Shown: positions 16,986-26,993, numbered from the stretch's first letter. The stretch: DNA of 64,000 nt from Rhodobacterales bacterium RIFCSPHIGHO2_02_FULL_62_130 (GCA_001828855.1 MHZT01000034.1:354064-418063); one strand, 5' to 3'. The notes: a model not told the origin generated them from the letters alone. Made by a program: numbers and translations.

Positions 16986-17951
16986 ATGGCCCTAGAAGAT
17001 GCCAAATCCGAAGTCGATACCGCTTTCACCCGCAAAGGCCTGCGCGGCTATGCGTTCGAGAACGCTTTTGCCGGTGCCACCTCATTCCTGCGCCGCACCT
17101 ATACCAAGGACCTGACCGGCGTTGATCTGGCTATCACCGGCGTGGCCTTTGATCAGGCGGTGACGCACCGCACCGGCACGCGCTTTGGCCCCCGCGCCAT
17201 CCGCGAGGCTTCCAGCCTGCAGCCCTATGATCCGCCCTATGGCTGGCCCACCAACCCGCTTGAGGACATGTCTGTCATCGACTACGGCGATCTGGCGTTC
17301 GACTATGCCAAGACTGCAGATTTCCCCGAAACCCTGACCGCCCATATCCGCCACATCCTGTCGGCGGGGGCAGGCACTGTCACCCTTGGCGGTGATCACT
17401 ACATCACCTTTCCGATCCTCAAGGCCTATGCCGAGAAATTTGGCCCGCTTGGCGTGATCCATTTCGACGCCCATTCGGACCTCTGGCCCGATGACGATCT
17501 GACCCGCATCGACCACGGCACCATGATGTACAAGGCGGTCAAGCAAGGCTATGTCGATCCCAAACGCTCGGTCCAGATCGGCATCCGCACCACGACCGAG
17601 GATTATCTCGGCGTCCATGTCATCGACGCGCGCGAGGTGCATGAGAATGGCACCGCCGCCGCTGTCGCCAAGGCCAAGGATATTGTGGGCGATCAGCCGA
17701 CCTATCTGACCTTCGACATCGACGCACTGGATCCGTCGGTAGCCCCCGGCACCGGCACGCCGGTCTGGGGTGGCCTTCATTCCTGGCAAGCCGCCGCCAT
17801 GCTGCGTGATCTGGCTGGCATCAACATGGTCGGCGGCGATATTGTCGAGGTCTCGCCCCCCTATGACACCACAGGGGCCACCGCCATCGCAGGCGCGCAT
17901 GTCGCCTATGAGCTGATCTGCCTCTACCACTGGGCCAAGACCCAACGATGA
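16986..17951 (+). CDS. speB: agmatinase / ureohydrolase family enzyme
   Basis: A binuclear-manganese ureohydrolase of 321 residues that removes urea from agmatine or a related guanidino compound. Metal-binding blocks are intact: TLGGDHYITFP (first His), VIHFDAHSDLWPD (Asp-His-Asp) and TFDIDALDPSVAPGTGTP (Asp-x-Asp). The N-terminal FENAFAGATSFLRRTYTKDLTGVD and FDQAVTHRTGTRFGPRAIRE are typical of the SpeB branch. I start at ATG 16986 (MALEDAKSEVD) rather than a GTG seven codons earlier. The downstream DUF1499 gene overlaps its stop by four bases. Substrate specificity (agmatine versus guanidinobutyrate or others) cannot be read from the motifs. Confidence 0.9.
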   Translation: MALEDAKSEVDTAFTRKGLRGYAFENAFAGATSFLRRTYTKDLTGVDLAITGVAFDQAVTHRTGTRFGPRAIREASSLQPYDPPYGWPTNPLEDMSVIDYGDLAFDYAKTADFPETLTAHIRHILSAGAGTVTLGGDHYITFPILKAYAEKFGPLGVIHFDAHSDLWPDDDLTRIDHGTMMYKAVKQGYVDPKRSVQIGIRTTTEDYLGVHVIDAREVHENGTAAAVAKAKDIVGDQPTYLTFDIDALDPSVAPGTGTPVWGGLHSWQAAAMLRDLAGINMVGGDIVEVSPPYDTTGATAIAGAHVAYELICLYHWAKTQR

Positions 17952-18370
17952 TGAAACCCATAAGCCTCGCCGTCCTGATCGCTTTGGCGGGGCTTATGGC
18001 CTATGTCCGGTTTGCCCCCGTCACCGCCGCCCTGTGGCATATCGATCTGACCAGCCGCCCCGCGCCCGTGACAACGCCCAGCCCCGATAGGGTCACGCAG
18101 CTGCGAAACGGAGCCTATACCGACACCACCGCTTCGCTCGCCAGAATTGACGCCGTCGCCCTTGCCACCCCGCGCACCCGCCGTATCGCCGGTACTTCCG
18201 CCGAGGGTCGCATCACCTATGAAACCCGCAGCCTGATCTGGGGCTTTCCTGATTACACCACCGCGCAATCCACGCCCCAAGGCACCCTGATCTTCGCCCG
18301 CCAGCGCTTTGGCGGCAATGACTGGGGCGTCAACGCCGCCCGCCTGCGCGACTGGTTGGCCAAGCTCTGA
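17948..18370 (+). CDS. DUF1499 family membrane-anchored protein
   Basis: A 140-residue protein with an N-terminal hydrophobic segment (ISLAVLIALAGLMAYVRFAPV) that is probably an uncleaved anchor, followed by a DUF1499 domain: TYETRSLIWGFPDYTTAQ, GTLIFARQRFGGNDWGVNAARLRDWLAKL. Its function is unknown; DUF1499 proteins are widespread in alphaproteobacteria and plants. It overlaps speB by four bases (ATGATGA), so the two genes are translationally coupled, although nothing links their functions. Confidence 0.8.
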   Translation: MMKPISLAVLIALAGLMAYVRFAPVTAALWHIDLTSRPAPVTTPSPDRVTQLRNGAYTDTTASLARIDAVALATPRTRRIAGTSAEGRITYETRSLIWGFPDYTTAQSTPQGTLIFARQRFGGNDWGVNAARLRDWLAKL

Positions 18371-18378
18371 CCGCTTCC

Positions 18379-18436
18379 CCCGATCCTCTTCGCAAAAATA
18401 TCCTCGGGGGTCCGGGGGGAGAAGCCCCCCGGCGGC
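18379..18436 (+). repeat. dispersed palindromic repeat family A, copy 4 (one-arm, inverted)
   Basis: CCGATCCTCTTCGCAAAAAT then ATCCTCGGGGGTCCGG, followed by the hairpin GGGGGG-AGAAG-CCCCCC. In reverse complement this is nearly the same as the copy at 45390. It fills most of the gap between the DUF1499 gene and prfA. Confidence 0.7.
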
Positions 18437-18478
18437 AGCCCCTTGACCAACCCTTCGCAATTCTTCAAACCCGCGCGC

Positions 18479-19534
18479 ATGGTTCCGTTAGAAAAACTCG
18501 CCCAGATCACCCAGCGTTTCGAGTTTCTCGAAGCCAAGCTCAATGCCGGTGCATCGCCCGCTGAAATCGCCACGCTCAGCCGTGAATATTCCGATCTGAA
18601 GCCCGTGGCCGATGAAATCGCCGCCTATCGCCGCGCGCTGGATGATCTGGCCGAGGCCGAGATTATGCTGGCCGATCCGGAAATGCGAAGCTTGGCCGAG
18701 GATGAACTGCCCGCCCTCAAGGCTCGCATCCCTGAGATGGAGGCACGGCTGCAACTGGCGCTCTTGCCGAAAGACGCGGCTGATGCGCGCCCTGCGATCC
18801 TTGAAATCCGCCCCGGCACCGGTGGCGATGAGGCGGCTCTGTTCGCGGCAGACCTGTTGCGGATGTATCAGCGCTATGCCGAGAAAATGGGCTGGAGCTT
18901 TGAAATCCTTGAACAACAAGACAGCGAGCTTGGCGGGATCAAGGACGTCTCTGTCCATATCCAAGGTGAAGGCGTCTTTGCGAAACTGAAATTCGAATCC
19001 GGCGTTCATCGCGTGCAGCGCGTGCCGGAAACCGAGGCTCAGGGACGCGTGCATACCTCTGCCGCTACTGTGGCCGTTCTGCCCGAGGCGGAAGAGGTTG
19101 ATCTGCAAATCCCCGCCTCTGACATCCGCATTGATACCATGCGCGCGTCAGGGGCAGGGGGGCAGCACGTCAACACCACCGACTCGGCGGTGCGGATCAC
19201 CCACTTACCGACAGGCATCATCGTGACATCGGCGCAGAAATCGCAGCACCGCAACCGCGAGATGGCGATGCAAGTGCTGCGCGCACGGCTGTATGATCTG
19301 GAGCGCGCCCGTGTTGATGACGCCCGCGCGGCGGACCGCAAGGCGCAGGTCGGCTCGGGCGATCGGTCGGAACGCATCCGCACCTATAACTTCCCGCAAG
19401 GCCGCATGACCGACCACCGCATCAACCTGACGCTCTATTCTTTGGGCCAAGTGATGCAGGGCGATCTGGGCGAGGTGATCGACGCGCTGGTGGCCCACGA
19501 TCAAGCCACCAAGCTGGCCGAGATGGAAGGATGA
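18479..19534 (+). CDS. prfA: peptide chain release factor 1
   Basis: RF1 terminates translation at UAA and UAG. The 351-residue protein has the catalytic GGQ in [23 protein letters not shown] (about residue 227) and the stop-codon-reading PxT motif as PET in [24 protein letters not shown]. Length and domain order are normal. ATG 18479 ([21 protein letters not shown]) is the conserved RF1 start; an upstream TTG would add 12 residues that are part of the repeat-flanked leader. prmC, which methylates the GGQ glutamine, overlaps its stop by four bases, a common arrangement. Confidence 0.96.
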   Translation: MVPLEKLAQITQRFEFLEAKLNAGASPAEIATLSREYSDLKPVADEIAAYRRALDDLAEAEIMLADPEMRSLAEDELPALKARIPEMEARLQLALLPKDAADARPAILEIRPGTGGDEAALFAADLLRMYQRYAEKMGWSFEILEQQDSELGGIKDVSVHIQGEGVFAKLKFESGVHRVQRVPETEAQGRVHTSAATVAVLPEAEEVDLQIPASDIRIDTMRASGAGGQHVNTTDSAVRITHLPTGIIVTSAQKSQHRNREMAMQVLRARLYDLERARVDDARAADRKAQVGSGDRSERIRTYNFPQGRMTDHRINLTLYSLGQVMQGDLGEVIDALVAHDQATKLAEMEG

Positions 19535-20403
19535 TCCCCAAGCCCGTGACGGCGGCCGAGGCCCTGCGGGCCGCCCTGCCGCGCCTGCAGGCCGCAGGCA
19601 TTGAAACCGCCGCCCGCGATGCCCGTGTGCTTTTGGCCCATGCGATGGGCATTGCCGCCGACCGGCTGACCCTGCATCTGCCCGATCCGCTGACCGATCA
19701 GGCGCAAGCCGCCTATGGCGCTGCCATTACCGCCCGCATGCAGCATCAGCCCGTCGCCCAGATCACCGGTCAGCGCCTGTTCTGGGGCCGCAGCTTTCAC
19801 GTCACCCATGACACGCTGGACCCGCGCCCCGAAACCGAAATCCTTGTGGCCGAGGCGCTGTCGCGGCCCTTCCTCAAAGTGCTGGATCTAGGCACCGGAA
19901 CCGGCTGTATCCTGCTGTCCTGCCTTGCCGATATGCCGATGGCGCAGGGGGTTGGTGCGGATATTTCTGAAAAAGCGCTGGCGGTGGCGCAGGAAAACGC
20001 CGACCGGTTGGGCCTGTCTGGCCGCGCCCGCCTGATCCAGTCTGACTGGTGTGCGGCCATTCCGGGGCGGTTCGATCTGATTGTCTCGAACCCGCCCTAT
20101 ATTGCCGTAGACGAAATGGCGGGCCTGTCGCCCGATGTGTTGCGCTGGGAACCCCATGCCGCGTTGACCCCCGGCGGTGATGGTCTGGCCGCCTATCGCA
20201 TCCTTGCGGTGCAAGCCCCGGCCCGGCTGATGAATGGCGGGCGGCTTTTGCTGGAAATCGGCCCGACACAGGCCGCCGCCGTTACCGCGCTGCTGGCCGC
20301 GCAGGGGCTGGAGAACATCCGCACCCTGCAAGATCTTGATGGCCGTGACCGCGTGGTGGTGGCGCAAAAGCCCGCCGATCCTGACAGTTGTGGCACGCTC
20401 TAG
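19531..20403 (+). CDS. prmC: release factor glutamine N5-methyltransferase PrmC
   Basis: Methylates the glutamine of the GGQ motif of release factors using S-adenosylmethionine. The 290-residue protein has an N-terminal helical domain (1-90, ending [27 protein letters not shown]) and a Rossmann methyltransferase domain with SAM motif [33 protein letters not shown] and the catalytic NPPY in [14 protein letters not shown]. The start overlaps the prfA stop. The 194 bases after it, up to the DUF4167 gene, contain a short GGGGC-TTTT-GCCCC hairpin at 20479-20492 and otherwise nothing I recognise. Confidence 0.95.
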   Translation: MIPKPVTAAEALRAALPRLQAAGIETAARDARVLLAHAMGIAADRLTLHLPDPLTDQAQAAYGAAITARMQHQPVAQITGQRLFWGRSFHVTHDTLDPRPETEILVAEALSRPFLKVLDLGTGTGCILLSCLADMPMAQGVGADISEKALAVAQENADRLGLSGRARLIQSDWCAAIPGRFDLIVSNPPYIAVDEMAGLSPDVLRWEPHAALTPGGDGLAAYRILAVQAPARLMNGGRLLLEIGPTQAAAVTALLAAQGLENIRTLQDLDGRDRVVVAQKPADPDSCGTL

Positions 20404-20597
20404 CCTGCAAAAGCAGGATTTCGCAAGAAAGCCCTTGTCACAGCGCCCCCCCTGTGATTATTGAATCCCACGCGACCGGGGGCTTTTGCCCCTGATAGGC
20501 GCGGAACCCCGGACTTTCCTTCCTTGCCCCTTCTGGGGTGTCGGCCTTGAAGGGTCAGACATGGGATCAAGCCGGACCATCTGGATCAAAGGTAAAG

Positions 20598-21647
20598 ATG
20601 CGCTCTTCCAAGTCTCGTTCGCGTTCGAAGACGAACCGCCCGCGCACCCTCGGCAATATCATCAACCGTGTCTTCGACAGCTCTGGCCCCGAAGGCAAGG
20701 TGCGTGGAACGCCGCAGCAGATCATCGAAAAATACCAGATGCTCGCCCGCGACGCGCAACTGTCGAATGACCGCGTTGCCGCCGAGAATTTCCTGCAGCA
20801 CGCCGAGCATTATACCCGCCTGCTTGCCGAAGCGCAGCGTGAGATGGCCGCCGAACAGGAACAGCGTCAGCAGCAGCAAGCCAGCAATGGCAATGGCAAC
20901 CGTGATCGTCAGGGCGACTACCGTCCTGAACGCGATTACCGCCCCGAACCGCGTGGCGATCAGTCCGAGTCTGACCAGCCCTACACCAGCGGCTTTGCCG
21001 TTGTGGATGAGGACGAAAACACGCTTGTCGAACTGCCCGAGGCCACGCGCCCGCAGCAGCCCCGCCGTGACGACTATCGCCGCGATGACAACCGCCGCAA
21101 CGAAGGCCGCCGCGATGACCGTCCTCGTGACGATCGGCCCCGTGATGACCGGCCCCGTGACGAAGCGCCCCGCGAAGATCGCGCCCGTGATGACCGCCCC
21201 CGCGAAAACCGCGACTCGCAGCAACCCCGTGCCGAGCAGCCCCGCCGTCAGGAAAACCGCCGCGATGACCGCCCGCGTGAACAGCGCCCGCCGCGCCATG
21301 ATCCGTCACGGCAAGAGCAGCCGCGCATCGAACAGCCCCGGTCTGAGCCGACGCGTTCTGAACAGCCGCGTTCGGAACACCCCCGCGCCGCGGAGCAACC
21401 CCGCAAAGAGCAACCGCCCGTCGAACAGCCGCGCGTAGAGCCAGAGCTTCCGCGCTTTGAATCTCCAGCTGCCGTGGTGGCGCAGGTTGAAAAAGCTGCC
21501 GCAGCGCCAAGGGTCCGCGCCCCCAAAGCCGATGCAAAACCCGAGGCCAAGGCGGAAGATGCCGCACCCAAGCCCACCCGCGCCCCGCGCGCGAAAAAGC
21601 CGGTGGCCAAAGCAGAGCCCGAAGCATCAAACGAAGTTACAGAATAA
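20598..21647 (+). CDS. DUF4167 domain protein with Arg/Asp-rich repeat tail
   Basis: A 349-residue protein. Residues 1-85 form the conserved DUF4167 domain (MRSSKSRSRSKTNRPRTLG, then INRVFDSSGPEGKVRGTP, then QQIIEKYQMLARDAQLSND and AENFLQHAEHYTRLL). Residues ~150-280 are a low-complexity region built on RDDRPR-type units (RRDDNRRNEGRRDDRPRDDRPRD in two pieces around 21090-21200), followed by EQPR/SEQPR units and an Ala/Lys/Pro-rich tail. The highly charged, disordered tail and the short Arg/Lys-rich N-terminus suggest nucleic-acid or ribosome association, which is inference. ATG 20598 has AAAGG upstream; longer starts are not conserved. A perfect terminator follows. Confidence 0.88.
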   Translation: MRSSKSRSRSKTNRPRTLGNIINRVFDSSGPEGKVRGTPQQIIEKYQMLARDAQLSNDRVAAENFLQHAEHYTRLLAEAQREMAAEQEQRQQQQASNGNGNRDRQGDYRPERDYRPEPRGDQSESDQPYTSGFAVVDEDENTLVELPEATRPQQPRRDDYRRDDNRRNEGRRDDRPRDDRPRDDRPRDEAPREDRARDDRPRENRDSQQPRAEQPRRQENRRDDRPREQRPPRHDPSRQEQPRIEQPRSEPTRSEQPRSEHPRAAEQPRKEQPPVEQPRVEPELPRFESPAAVVAQVEKAAAAPRVRAPKADAKPEAKAEDAAPKPTRAPRAKKPVAKAEPEASNEVTE

Positions 21648-21650
21648 CAA

Positions 21651-21678
21651 AAAGGCCCGCCGGTTTGGCGGGCCTTTT
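21651..21678. terminator. bidirectional intrinsic terminator between DUF4167 gene and rsmA
   Basis: AAAGGCCCGCC (21651-21661) pairs perfectly with GGCGGGCCTTT (21667-21677), giving an 11-bp stem and a GGTTT loop. It is flanked by A-rich sequence on the left and T-rich sequence on the right, so it works in both directions for the convergent genes. Confidence 0.9.
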
Positions 21679-21679
21679 G

Positions 21680-22519
21680 CTATCCGGCCACCACGCGGGC
21701 CAAGGCGCAAAATCGCTCCAGCGATATTTCTTCGGCCCGCGCCGTCGGCTCGATTCCCGCTGCCACCAACTGCGCCTCGATGTCCGGTCCCATCCCCTTC
21801 AGCGAAGACCGCAGCATCTTGCGGCGCTGGTTGAAGGCCATCGCAGTGATCCGGTTCAGCACCGCCTCATCCGCCGGATAGCGCGGCTGCATCAGACGCG
21901 TCAGATGCACCACCGCCGAATGAACCTTGGGCGCGGGCGTAAATGCTTCGGGGGGCAGCACCAGCACGATCTTCGCATCGCAGCGCCACTGCGCCAACAG
22001 CGCCAGCCGCCCGTAATGCTCGGTCCGTGGCTTGGCCACGATCCGCTCGGCCACTTCTTTCTGGAACATCAAGGTCAGGCTGTCCCAGAACGGCGGCCAG
22101 ACCTTGGGCGTCAGCCAGCGGATCAGCAGTTCCGTCCCGACATTATAGGGCAGGTTGGCGATGACCCGCACCGGGGCTGTCAGATGCGCCAGCGCGTCCA
22201 CCTCCAGCGCATCGCCGTTAATCACCTCAAGCCGTCCCGGATAGGCGGCGGCAATCTCGGCCAGCACGGGCATGCAGCGCGGGTCTTTCTCGACCGCAAG
22301 CACCCGCCGCGCGCCTTCCACCAACAGCCCGCGCGTCAGACCACCGGGGCCGGGGCCAACCTCCAGCACATCGCAGATCGACAGATCCCCGGCTGATCGC
22401 GCAATCTTGGCGGTCAGGTTCAGATCCAGCAGAAAATTCTGCCCCAACTGCTTTTTCGCCACCAGATCATGCGCGCGGATCACCTCGCGCAGAGGCGGCA
22501 GCCCATCAAGTGTCGCCAT
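21680..22519 (-). CDS. rsmA: 16S rRNA dimethyladenosine transferase RsmA (KsgA)
   Basis: Dimethylates the two adjacent adenosines of the 3' terminal helix of 16S rRNA during 30S maturation. The 279-residue protein has the SAM motif [13 protein letters not shown]...[16 protein letters not shown], the acidic [10 protein letters not shown] and INGDALE, and catalytic NLPYN in [15 protein letters not shown]. The C-terminal helical domain includes [15 protein letters not shown]. It is the last gene of the lptF-lptG-lptD-surA-pdxA-rsmA series on the minus strand, separated from pdxA by two tandem hairpins. Confidence 0.95.
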   Translation of the reverse strand: MATLDGLPPLREVIRAHDLVAKKQLGQNFLLDLNLTAKIARSAGDLSICDVLEVGPGPGGLTRGLLVEGARRVLAVEKDPRCMPVLAEIAAAYPGRLEVINGDALEVDALAHLTAPVRVIANLPYNVGTELLIRWLTPKVWPPFWDSLTLMFQKEVAERIVAKPRTEHYGRLALLAQWRCDAKIVLVLPPEAFTPAPKVHSAVVHLTRLMQPRYPADEAVLNRITAMAFNQRRKMLRSSLKGMGPDIEAQLVAAGIEPTARAEEISLERFCALARVVAG

Positions 22520-22536
22520 AACCCACCCCTGCCATA

Positions 22537-22594
22537 GAAGATTTTTCGGACGAAAAATCTTCGGTGCCGAAAAATTTTTGGACGAAAATTTTTC
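22537..22594 (-). repeat. two tandem A/T-rich hairpins between pdxA and rsmA
   Basis: Hairpin 1: GAAGATTTTTCG (22537-22548) pairs with CGAAAAATCTTC (22551-22562) around GA. Hairpin 2: GAAAAATTTT (22569-22578) pairs with AAAATTTTTC (22585-22594) around six bases. Both share the loop-side GGACGAAAA, so one looks like a diverged copy of the other. They fill the gap between the pdxA stop and the rsmA start and may attenuate or partly uncouple rsmA from the upstream operon. Confidence 0.65.
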
Positions 22595-23566
22595 TCATCC
22601 CCGCGCCGCAGCCATATCTGCCGCCATCCGCAGCGCCGCAATCAGACTGTCAGGCTTGGCGATGCCCTTGCCCGCAATATCGAATGCCGTGCCATGATCG
22701 GGCGAGGTCCGCACAAAGGGCAGGCCCAGCGTCACATTCACACCGCCATCGAAATCCAGCGTCTTGATCGGGATCAGGGCCTGATCGTGATACATGCAGA
22801 TCGCCACATCATACCCCGCCCGCGCGCGCGCATGGAACATCGTATCGGCCGAGGCTGGCCCCGCCAGATCAAAGCCTTCGGCCCGCATCCGCGCCAGAAC
22901 CGGCGCAATCAGGGTGATTTCCTCTTGCCCCATCGCGCCACCTTCGCCCGCATGCGGGTTCAGCCCTGCCACCGCAAGCCTTGGCCGCGCAAGCCCGAAA
23001 TCGCGGCGCAAACCGGCGTCGGTGATGCGGATTGCCGCCTCCAGCAGATCTGCCGTCAGCGCCTTTGGCACTTCCGCCAGCGGGATATGGATGGTCACCG
23101 GCACCACGCGCAGCTGCGGGCTGGCCAGCATCATCACCACTTCGCAGCCCCCCGCCAGATGGGCCAGAAACTCGGTATGGCCGGGAAAAGCAAAGCCTGC
23201 GCCATCCTTCAGCGCCTTTTTGTGGATCGGTGCCGTGCAGATGGCCGAGGCCGCACCCGCCTGCACCAAGGCCACCGCGCGTTCAATTACCGCAATCACA
23301 GCCGCCGCATTTTCGGGCGCTGGCTGACCGTGCAGGGCAGGGGCCGCAAAATCATGCCGCAACACGGGCAGCAGATGCGCTGGCACCGCAACCGCCTGTG
23401 ACGGATCGCTGATTTCGGCAATCGGGGTGGCTTGCGGCAGATGGCGCGGATCGCCGATCCAGAAGAACGGCACAGCAGCGCCCAAGGCAGCACGGGCCGC
23501 CACGGCCAATTCCGGCCCAACCCCGGACGGCTCGCCACAGGTCAGGGCAACAGGGGCATGAGGCAT
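22595..23566 (-). CDS. pdxA: 4-hydroxythreonine-4-phosphate dehydrogenase
   Basis: Oxidises 4-phosphohydroxy-L-threonine in vitamin B6 biosynthesis. The 323-residue protein shows the family's N-terminal [15 protein letters not shown], the metal/substrate histidines in [29 protein letters not shown] and [13 protein letters not shown], and [23 protein letters not shown] at the C-terminus. Start choice is ATG 23566, two bases after the surA stop; a GTG two codons earlier overlaps that stop and is also possible. The surA-pdxA-rsmA order is found in many proteobacteria, including E. coli. Confidence 0.95.
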   Translation of the reverse strand: MPHAPVALTCGEPSGVGPELAVAARAALGAAVPFFWIGDPRHLPQATPIAEISDPSQAVAVPAHLLPVLRHDFAAPALHGQPAPENAAAVIAVIERAVALVQAGAASAICTAPIHKKALKDGAGFAFPGHTEFLAHLAGGCEVVMMLASPQLRVVPVTIHIPLAEVPKALTADLLEAAIRITDAGLRRDFGLARPRLAVAGLNPHAGEGGAMGQEEITLIAPVLARMRAEGFDLAGPASADTMFHARARAGYDVAICMYHDQALIPIKTLDFDGGVNVTLGLPFVRTSPDHGTAFDIAGKGIAKPDSLIAALRMAADMAAARG

Positions 23567-23568
23567 GG

Positions 23569-24792
23569 TCACGGCTCGCGGATGATGGCTTCCGAGCGCA
23601 ACTCTTCCATGTAGACTTCGGCAAGGGCGGCAAGGCGCTGGTTGAGCAGTTGCGCGCGCACGTCCTCGCGCAGCGGCACAAGCGCCTTGTCATAGCCACG
23701 ATTGCACAGCATCAGGAAAACCTGATAGCCGCTGCGCTGCAGGGCGGTTGTGCTTTCGCCCACGTCCAGCAGCGTCAGCGCCGCAGAAATATCCGACGGC
23801 ACCGCCGAAAGCGGCAGGCTGTCGCGTTGCAAACGGTCCTCGGGCAAGCCTTTGGCCACCGTGTAAAGGTCATCGCAGGTGTCGACGCGGGCGCGCAAGG
23901 CCGCAGCATCTTCGCCCGCGGGCATCAGGAATTGCGCGTATTCCAGCACCAATTCACCGGGACCAGAGAGTTGCTCGTCGCTGATGGCGTGCATCTTGTA
24001 GAGCACGACACGATCTTCCATCACCACCGGTTCCGAAACCTCGTCCGGTTTCAGGCGGCGCACCACGGAAATCGCATCCTCGGGCAGCGAGGTCAGGCGC
24101 TGTTTGGCCAGATGCCCACCATTGCCCGCAGTCGGCCCCGCCGAATGGGCGCGGGCGGCGGCCTCGAAATCGCCTTTGACCGACAAGTCGATCTTCAGCC
24201 TGCGCGCCAGTGCCAGCGCGGCATCCCGTCCGTTCCCGGTGGCCGGAATCACGATTTCGGAGACATCCACCTGAGGCACCGAAAGCGGCACATAGCCCGC
24301 CAGCGCGCGGTCGATATCGGCTTCGGATATTGTGATGCCCGGGCCAAACTTGCCACGCACAACATCACGCCACACCAGACCGGACTTGATGAAATCGCGG
24401 AAAGACTCCGAATCCATACCGGCCTGCCCGATCGCCTCGACGAACTGCTCCGGGGTCAGGTTGGCCCGCGCCGCGAATTCCTCCATCCCCGCAAGAATTT
24501 GTTCGGGTGTGACGGTGACGCCAAACTGCTCGCCGATCCACAGTTGCAACTTGTCCTGCGTCAGCCCCCTAAGGGCCTCTTCCACCGGATCGCCCGGCTG
24601 GCGCAGCAGGGTCAGGAAAATCACCCGCTGGTCCAGCTCGTATTGCGAGATCACCTTGTCATTGATGATCCGCACCGGCGCGAAGGGACTGCTTTGTGCT
24701 GCGGCAGCCTGCGCCAGACCAAGGGCAAAAGCCGCCCCCAGCAGGGTTCGGGTCACACGCTTCAGGTTCGAAATCGCGGGCTGTGTCATCAT
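23569..24792 (-). CDS. surA: periplasmic peptidyl-prolyl isomerase / chaperone SurA
   Basis: SurA escorts outer-membrane proteins, including LptD, across the periplasm. The 407-residue protein has a signal peptide (about 1-35, ending [13 protein letters not shown]), a SurA N-terminal domain ([23 protein letters not shown]), then a parvulin-type domain (roughly 190-300: [68 protein letters not shown]). The C-terminus is closing helix [23 protein letters not shown] start at ATG 24792 ([12 protein letters not shown]). It lies 65 bases downstream of lptD, consistent with coordinated production of the LPS export pore and its chaperone. Confidence 0.92.
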   Translation of the reverse strand: MMTQPAISNLKRVTRTLLGAAFALGLAQAAAAQSSPFAPVRIINDKVISQYELDQRVIFLTLLRQPGDPVEEALRGLTQDKLQLWIGEQFGVTVTPEQILAGMEEFAARANLTPEQFVEAIGQAGMDSESFRDFIKSGLVWRDVVRGKFGPGITISEADIDRALAGYVPLSVPQVDVSEIVIPATGNGRDAALALARRLKIDLSVKGDFEAAARAHSAGPTAGNGGHLAKQRLTSLPEDAISVVRRLKPDEVSEPVVMEDRVVLYKMHAISDEQLSGPGELVLEYAQFLMPAGEDAAALRARVDTCDDLYTVAKGLPEDRLQRDSLPLSAVPSDISAALTLLDVGESTTALQRSGYQVFLMLCNRGYDKALVPLREDVRAQLLNQRLAALAEVYMEELRSEAIIREP

Positions 24793-24857
24793 GGCCTGCC
24801 GTCGTCCGTTTCTTGTTCCAGCGGTCCTGCCGCCTGATCCTGCTTTACGGGTCCGGC

Positions 24858-26993
24858 CTAGCGGCGGCATTGGCGGGATGGTCCCGCCTCGCTGCCCGCA
24901 CCGAACCCCAAGAGTTCGACCGAAAGGCCGAAATCCGTTGTAGGCGTCACACTAGTCGAGGACGTGAAGCGACGCGAGAGAGAAAGATCGACCAGCAGAC
25001 ATTCGTTCTTGAAGGTCAGGCCCAAACCCGCCTTTGCCATGCGCTCGGCCTCGAAGTCATAGCGGCTGGCGGCGCGCGCGGTCCATGCCGGGGCAAGCTG
25101 CAGGCTGCCGTCCAGCGTCAGTTCTGCCGTAGGCAAGGGCCGGTTCTCGGCCGTATCCGCCGCGACATGCACATAGCCTGCCGCGATACCGTATTTTTCC
25201 GCCGTCACCGCCAGTTTGACCTCGGCCTTGCTGATCGCCAGACCGTCATCCAGCAAGAAGCGGTTCGAGAGCTTTACCCCGCCCGCCAGATCAAGCTGCG
25301 TCGTCGCAAGCCAGTCCGACGCCAGCCCGTCCAGCCCCGAGGCAAGGCTGAAATCGCCCCCCGTATCGGCGCGCACCACCCGTCCGACCGTCACGCCCAA
25401 TGTCCAGCCCGCAGGATCAACCCGCAGATAGTTGACACCCAGATTGGCGCGCAGCCCCTGTTCCGTCTCGTCCCAGCCCGGAAAGCGGTTCAGCGCAAAC
25501 AGATTGCCCTCGTCAAATTCCACAAGCGCGGAATCTTCGGCGGTTGCAAAACCGTCCGACCCGACCGAGGCCGCAATCTGCGCCACAGGTTCAAGAATAT
25601 GGGCGACGCCGCCTGTCCCTGTCTTGACCAAAGGCCAGCGCAATTCGACCGCAGCCGTGCCATGACCGCGCCCGTAGGTGCCGGTGTTAAGCGCGGTATC
25701 CTGACGGATACCATAGAGATCCGCGCCGGCCTCGGCCAAAGCGCCCAGCACCATCCCGTTCGACAGCACCCAAGAACGGTCCCAATCCGCCCGGACCGAG
25801 GCACGCGCCACATCACGCCCGTCGGCAATACCATCGCCATTGCCGTCAACCGGTGAATCCGAGGCGCGATTGTGCGAATGGGTCTGGAAGGTCAGCCCGC
25901 CTTGGCCGCCCAGAAGGTCAAAGCGACTTTCGTGGGTGAAATCGCTGATCAGCCCCGGCAGGGCTTCGTTGATATCGGTATCGCGCAGCGAGTGCAGCCC
26001 GATCACCCGCCCCGAGATGTATTGATCCCGCTGCACCCGCGTCACTTCGATCCGGCTGTCCAGACGGTCGGCTTCAGAATAGCCGTAATCCAGCAGATAG
26101 CCCGGATCGCTGACCAGAATTCCCTTGAAACTCAGCCGGAAATCATGGGGCAGGGTGAAAAGACCCTCTGCCGCCAGATAGGCCCGCATATCCCCGGGGC
26201 GGATGTCATCGCGCGACACCGCGCCGGTCAGGGTCAGATTGCCGGTGGCAAAGGCCTGACGATATCGCAACTCAACCGTGCGACCGTTCTTGGTCGAAAG
26301 GTAAGGCGTCAGCAGCAGATCGCGGTGTTTCCCCAAAGTGATGAAGTAAGGCAGCTTCAGCCCCGTCCCCAAGGTCGAGGTGGTGCGGAACACCGGCAGC
26401 ATGAAGCCCGTCGCCCGGGTCAGCGTCGGGTCCGGCATCCGCAGACGCGGCACGTAGAACACCGGCAAGCCCGCCACCCGCAACTGCGCGTGATCAAAAT
26501 AAAGCTGGCGCTCTTGCTGGTCATGCACCACGCGTTTGGCACGGATTTCCCACAGCGGTGTCGTGCTGCCTGCACAGACCTTGCAGCTTGAGGCCACAAC
26601 GCGGTTCAGCGCCGAATAACGCCCGTCCACCCGTTGCAACTCCGCCGCCGCCAGTTGCAACTGCTCGTTCAGCACCAGCCGCGCGCTGATCATCAGCCCT
26701 TCGGTCAGGTCCGCGCTCAGTTCCGCCTGATCCGCCAGAATCACCGTATCCTTGCCATCGGTCAGCAGGATCGGCCCGCTGATCTGCAACTGCCCTGTTG
26801 CCTGATCATACAGGATCTTGCTGGCGGTCAGGCGCTGGCCCTTGAAGAAAATCTCGATATGCCCCTCGGCTAGCAGCACCGAAGTGCCTTGCACCGATAC
26901 GGAATCCGCAATCAGCGTGGCCCTGTCCTGGGCGCCTGCGGGCTGGCCCAGCAGGCACAGCGCGGTCAAAAGGGCGGCAAGGCTATGGCGCAT
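24858..26993 (-). CDS. lptD: LPS-assembly outer membrane protein LptD
   Basis: The beta-barrel that inserts lipopolysaccharide into the outer leaflet. The 711-residue protein has a signal peptide (MRHSLAALLTALCLLGQPAGA), an OstA/jellyroll N-terminal domain (about 25-160) and a C-terminal barrel of alternating strands with aromatic ends, finishing in FGLSVELLGFG. The paired cysteines in SSCKVCAG and the late cysteine in KNECLLVDLSL could form the inter-domain disulfides known for LptD. It is shorter than E. coli LptD (784), as usual in alphaproteobacteria. Its start codon overlaps the lptG stop (ATGA). Confidence 0.93.
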   Translation of the reverse strand: MRHSLAALLTALCLLGQPAGAQDRATLIADSVSVQGTSVLLAEGHIEIFFKGQRLTASKILYDQATGQLQISGPILLTDGKDTVILADQAELSADLTEGLMISARLVLNEQLQLAAAELQRVDGRYSALNRVVASSCKVCAGSTTPLWEIRAKRVVHDQQERQLYFDHAQLRVAGLPVFYVPRLRMPDPTLTRATGFMLPVFRTTSTLGTGLKLPYFITLGKHRDLLLTPYLSTKNGRTVELRYRQAFATGNLTLTGAVSRDDIRPGDMRAYLAAEGLFTLPHDFRLSFKGILVSDPGYLLDYGYSEADRLDSRIEVTRVQRDQYISGRVIGLHSLRDTDINEALPGLISDFTHESRFDLLGGQGGLTFQTHSHNRASDSPVDGNGDGIADGRDVARASVRADWDRSWVLSNGMVLGALAEAGADLYGIRQDTALNTGTYGRGHGTAAVELRWPLVKTGTGGVAHILEPVAQIAASVGSDGFATAEDSALVEFDEGNLFALNRFPGWDETEQGLRANLGVNYLRVDPAGWTLGVTVGRVVRADTGGDFSLASGLDGLASDWLATTQLDLAGGVKLSNRFLLDDGLAISKAEVKLAVTAEKYGIAAGYVHVAADTAENRPLPTAELTLDGSLQLAPAWTARAASRYDFEAERMAKAGLGLTFKNECLLVDLSLSRRFTSSTSVTPTTDFGLSVELLGFGAGSEAGPSRQCRR

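Noticed and set aside
20479..20492. GGGGC-TTTT-GCCCC hairpin as terminator of prmC
   Set aside because: A five-base stem with no following T-run is too weak to call. It is mentioned only in the prmC entry.
21050..21300. Regular short repeats that could suggest a CRISPR-like or satellite array
   Set aside because: They are in-frame codon repeats encoding RDDRPR units of a real protein. Spacing and sequence are not those of CRISPR repeats and spacers.
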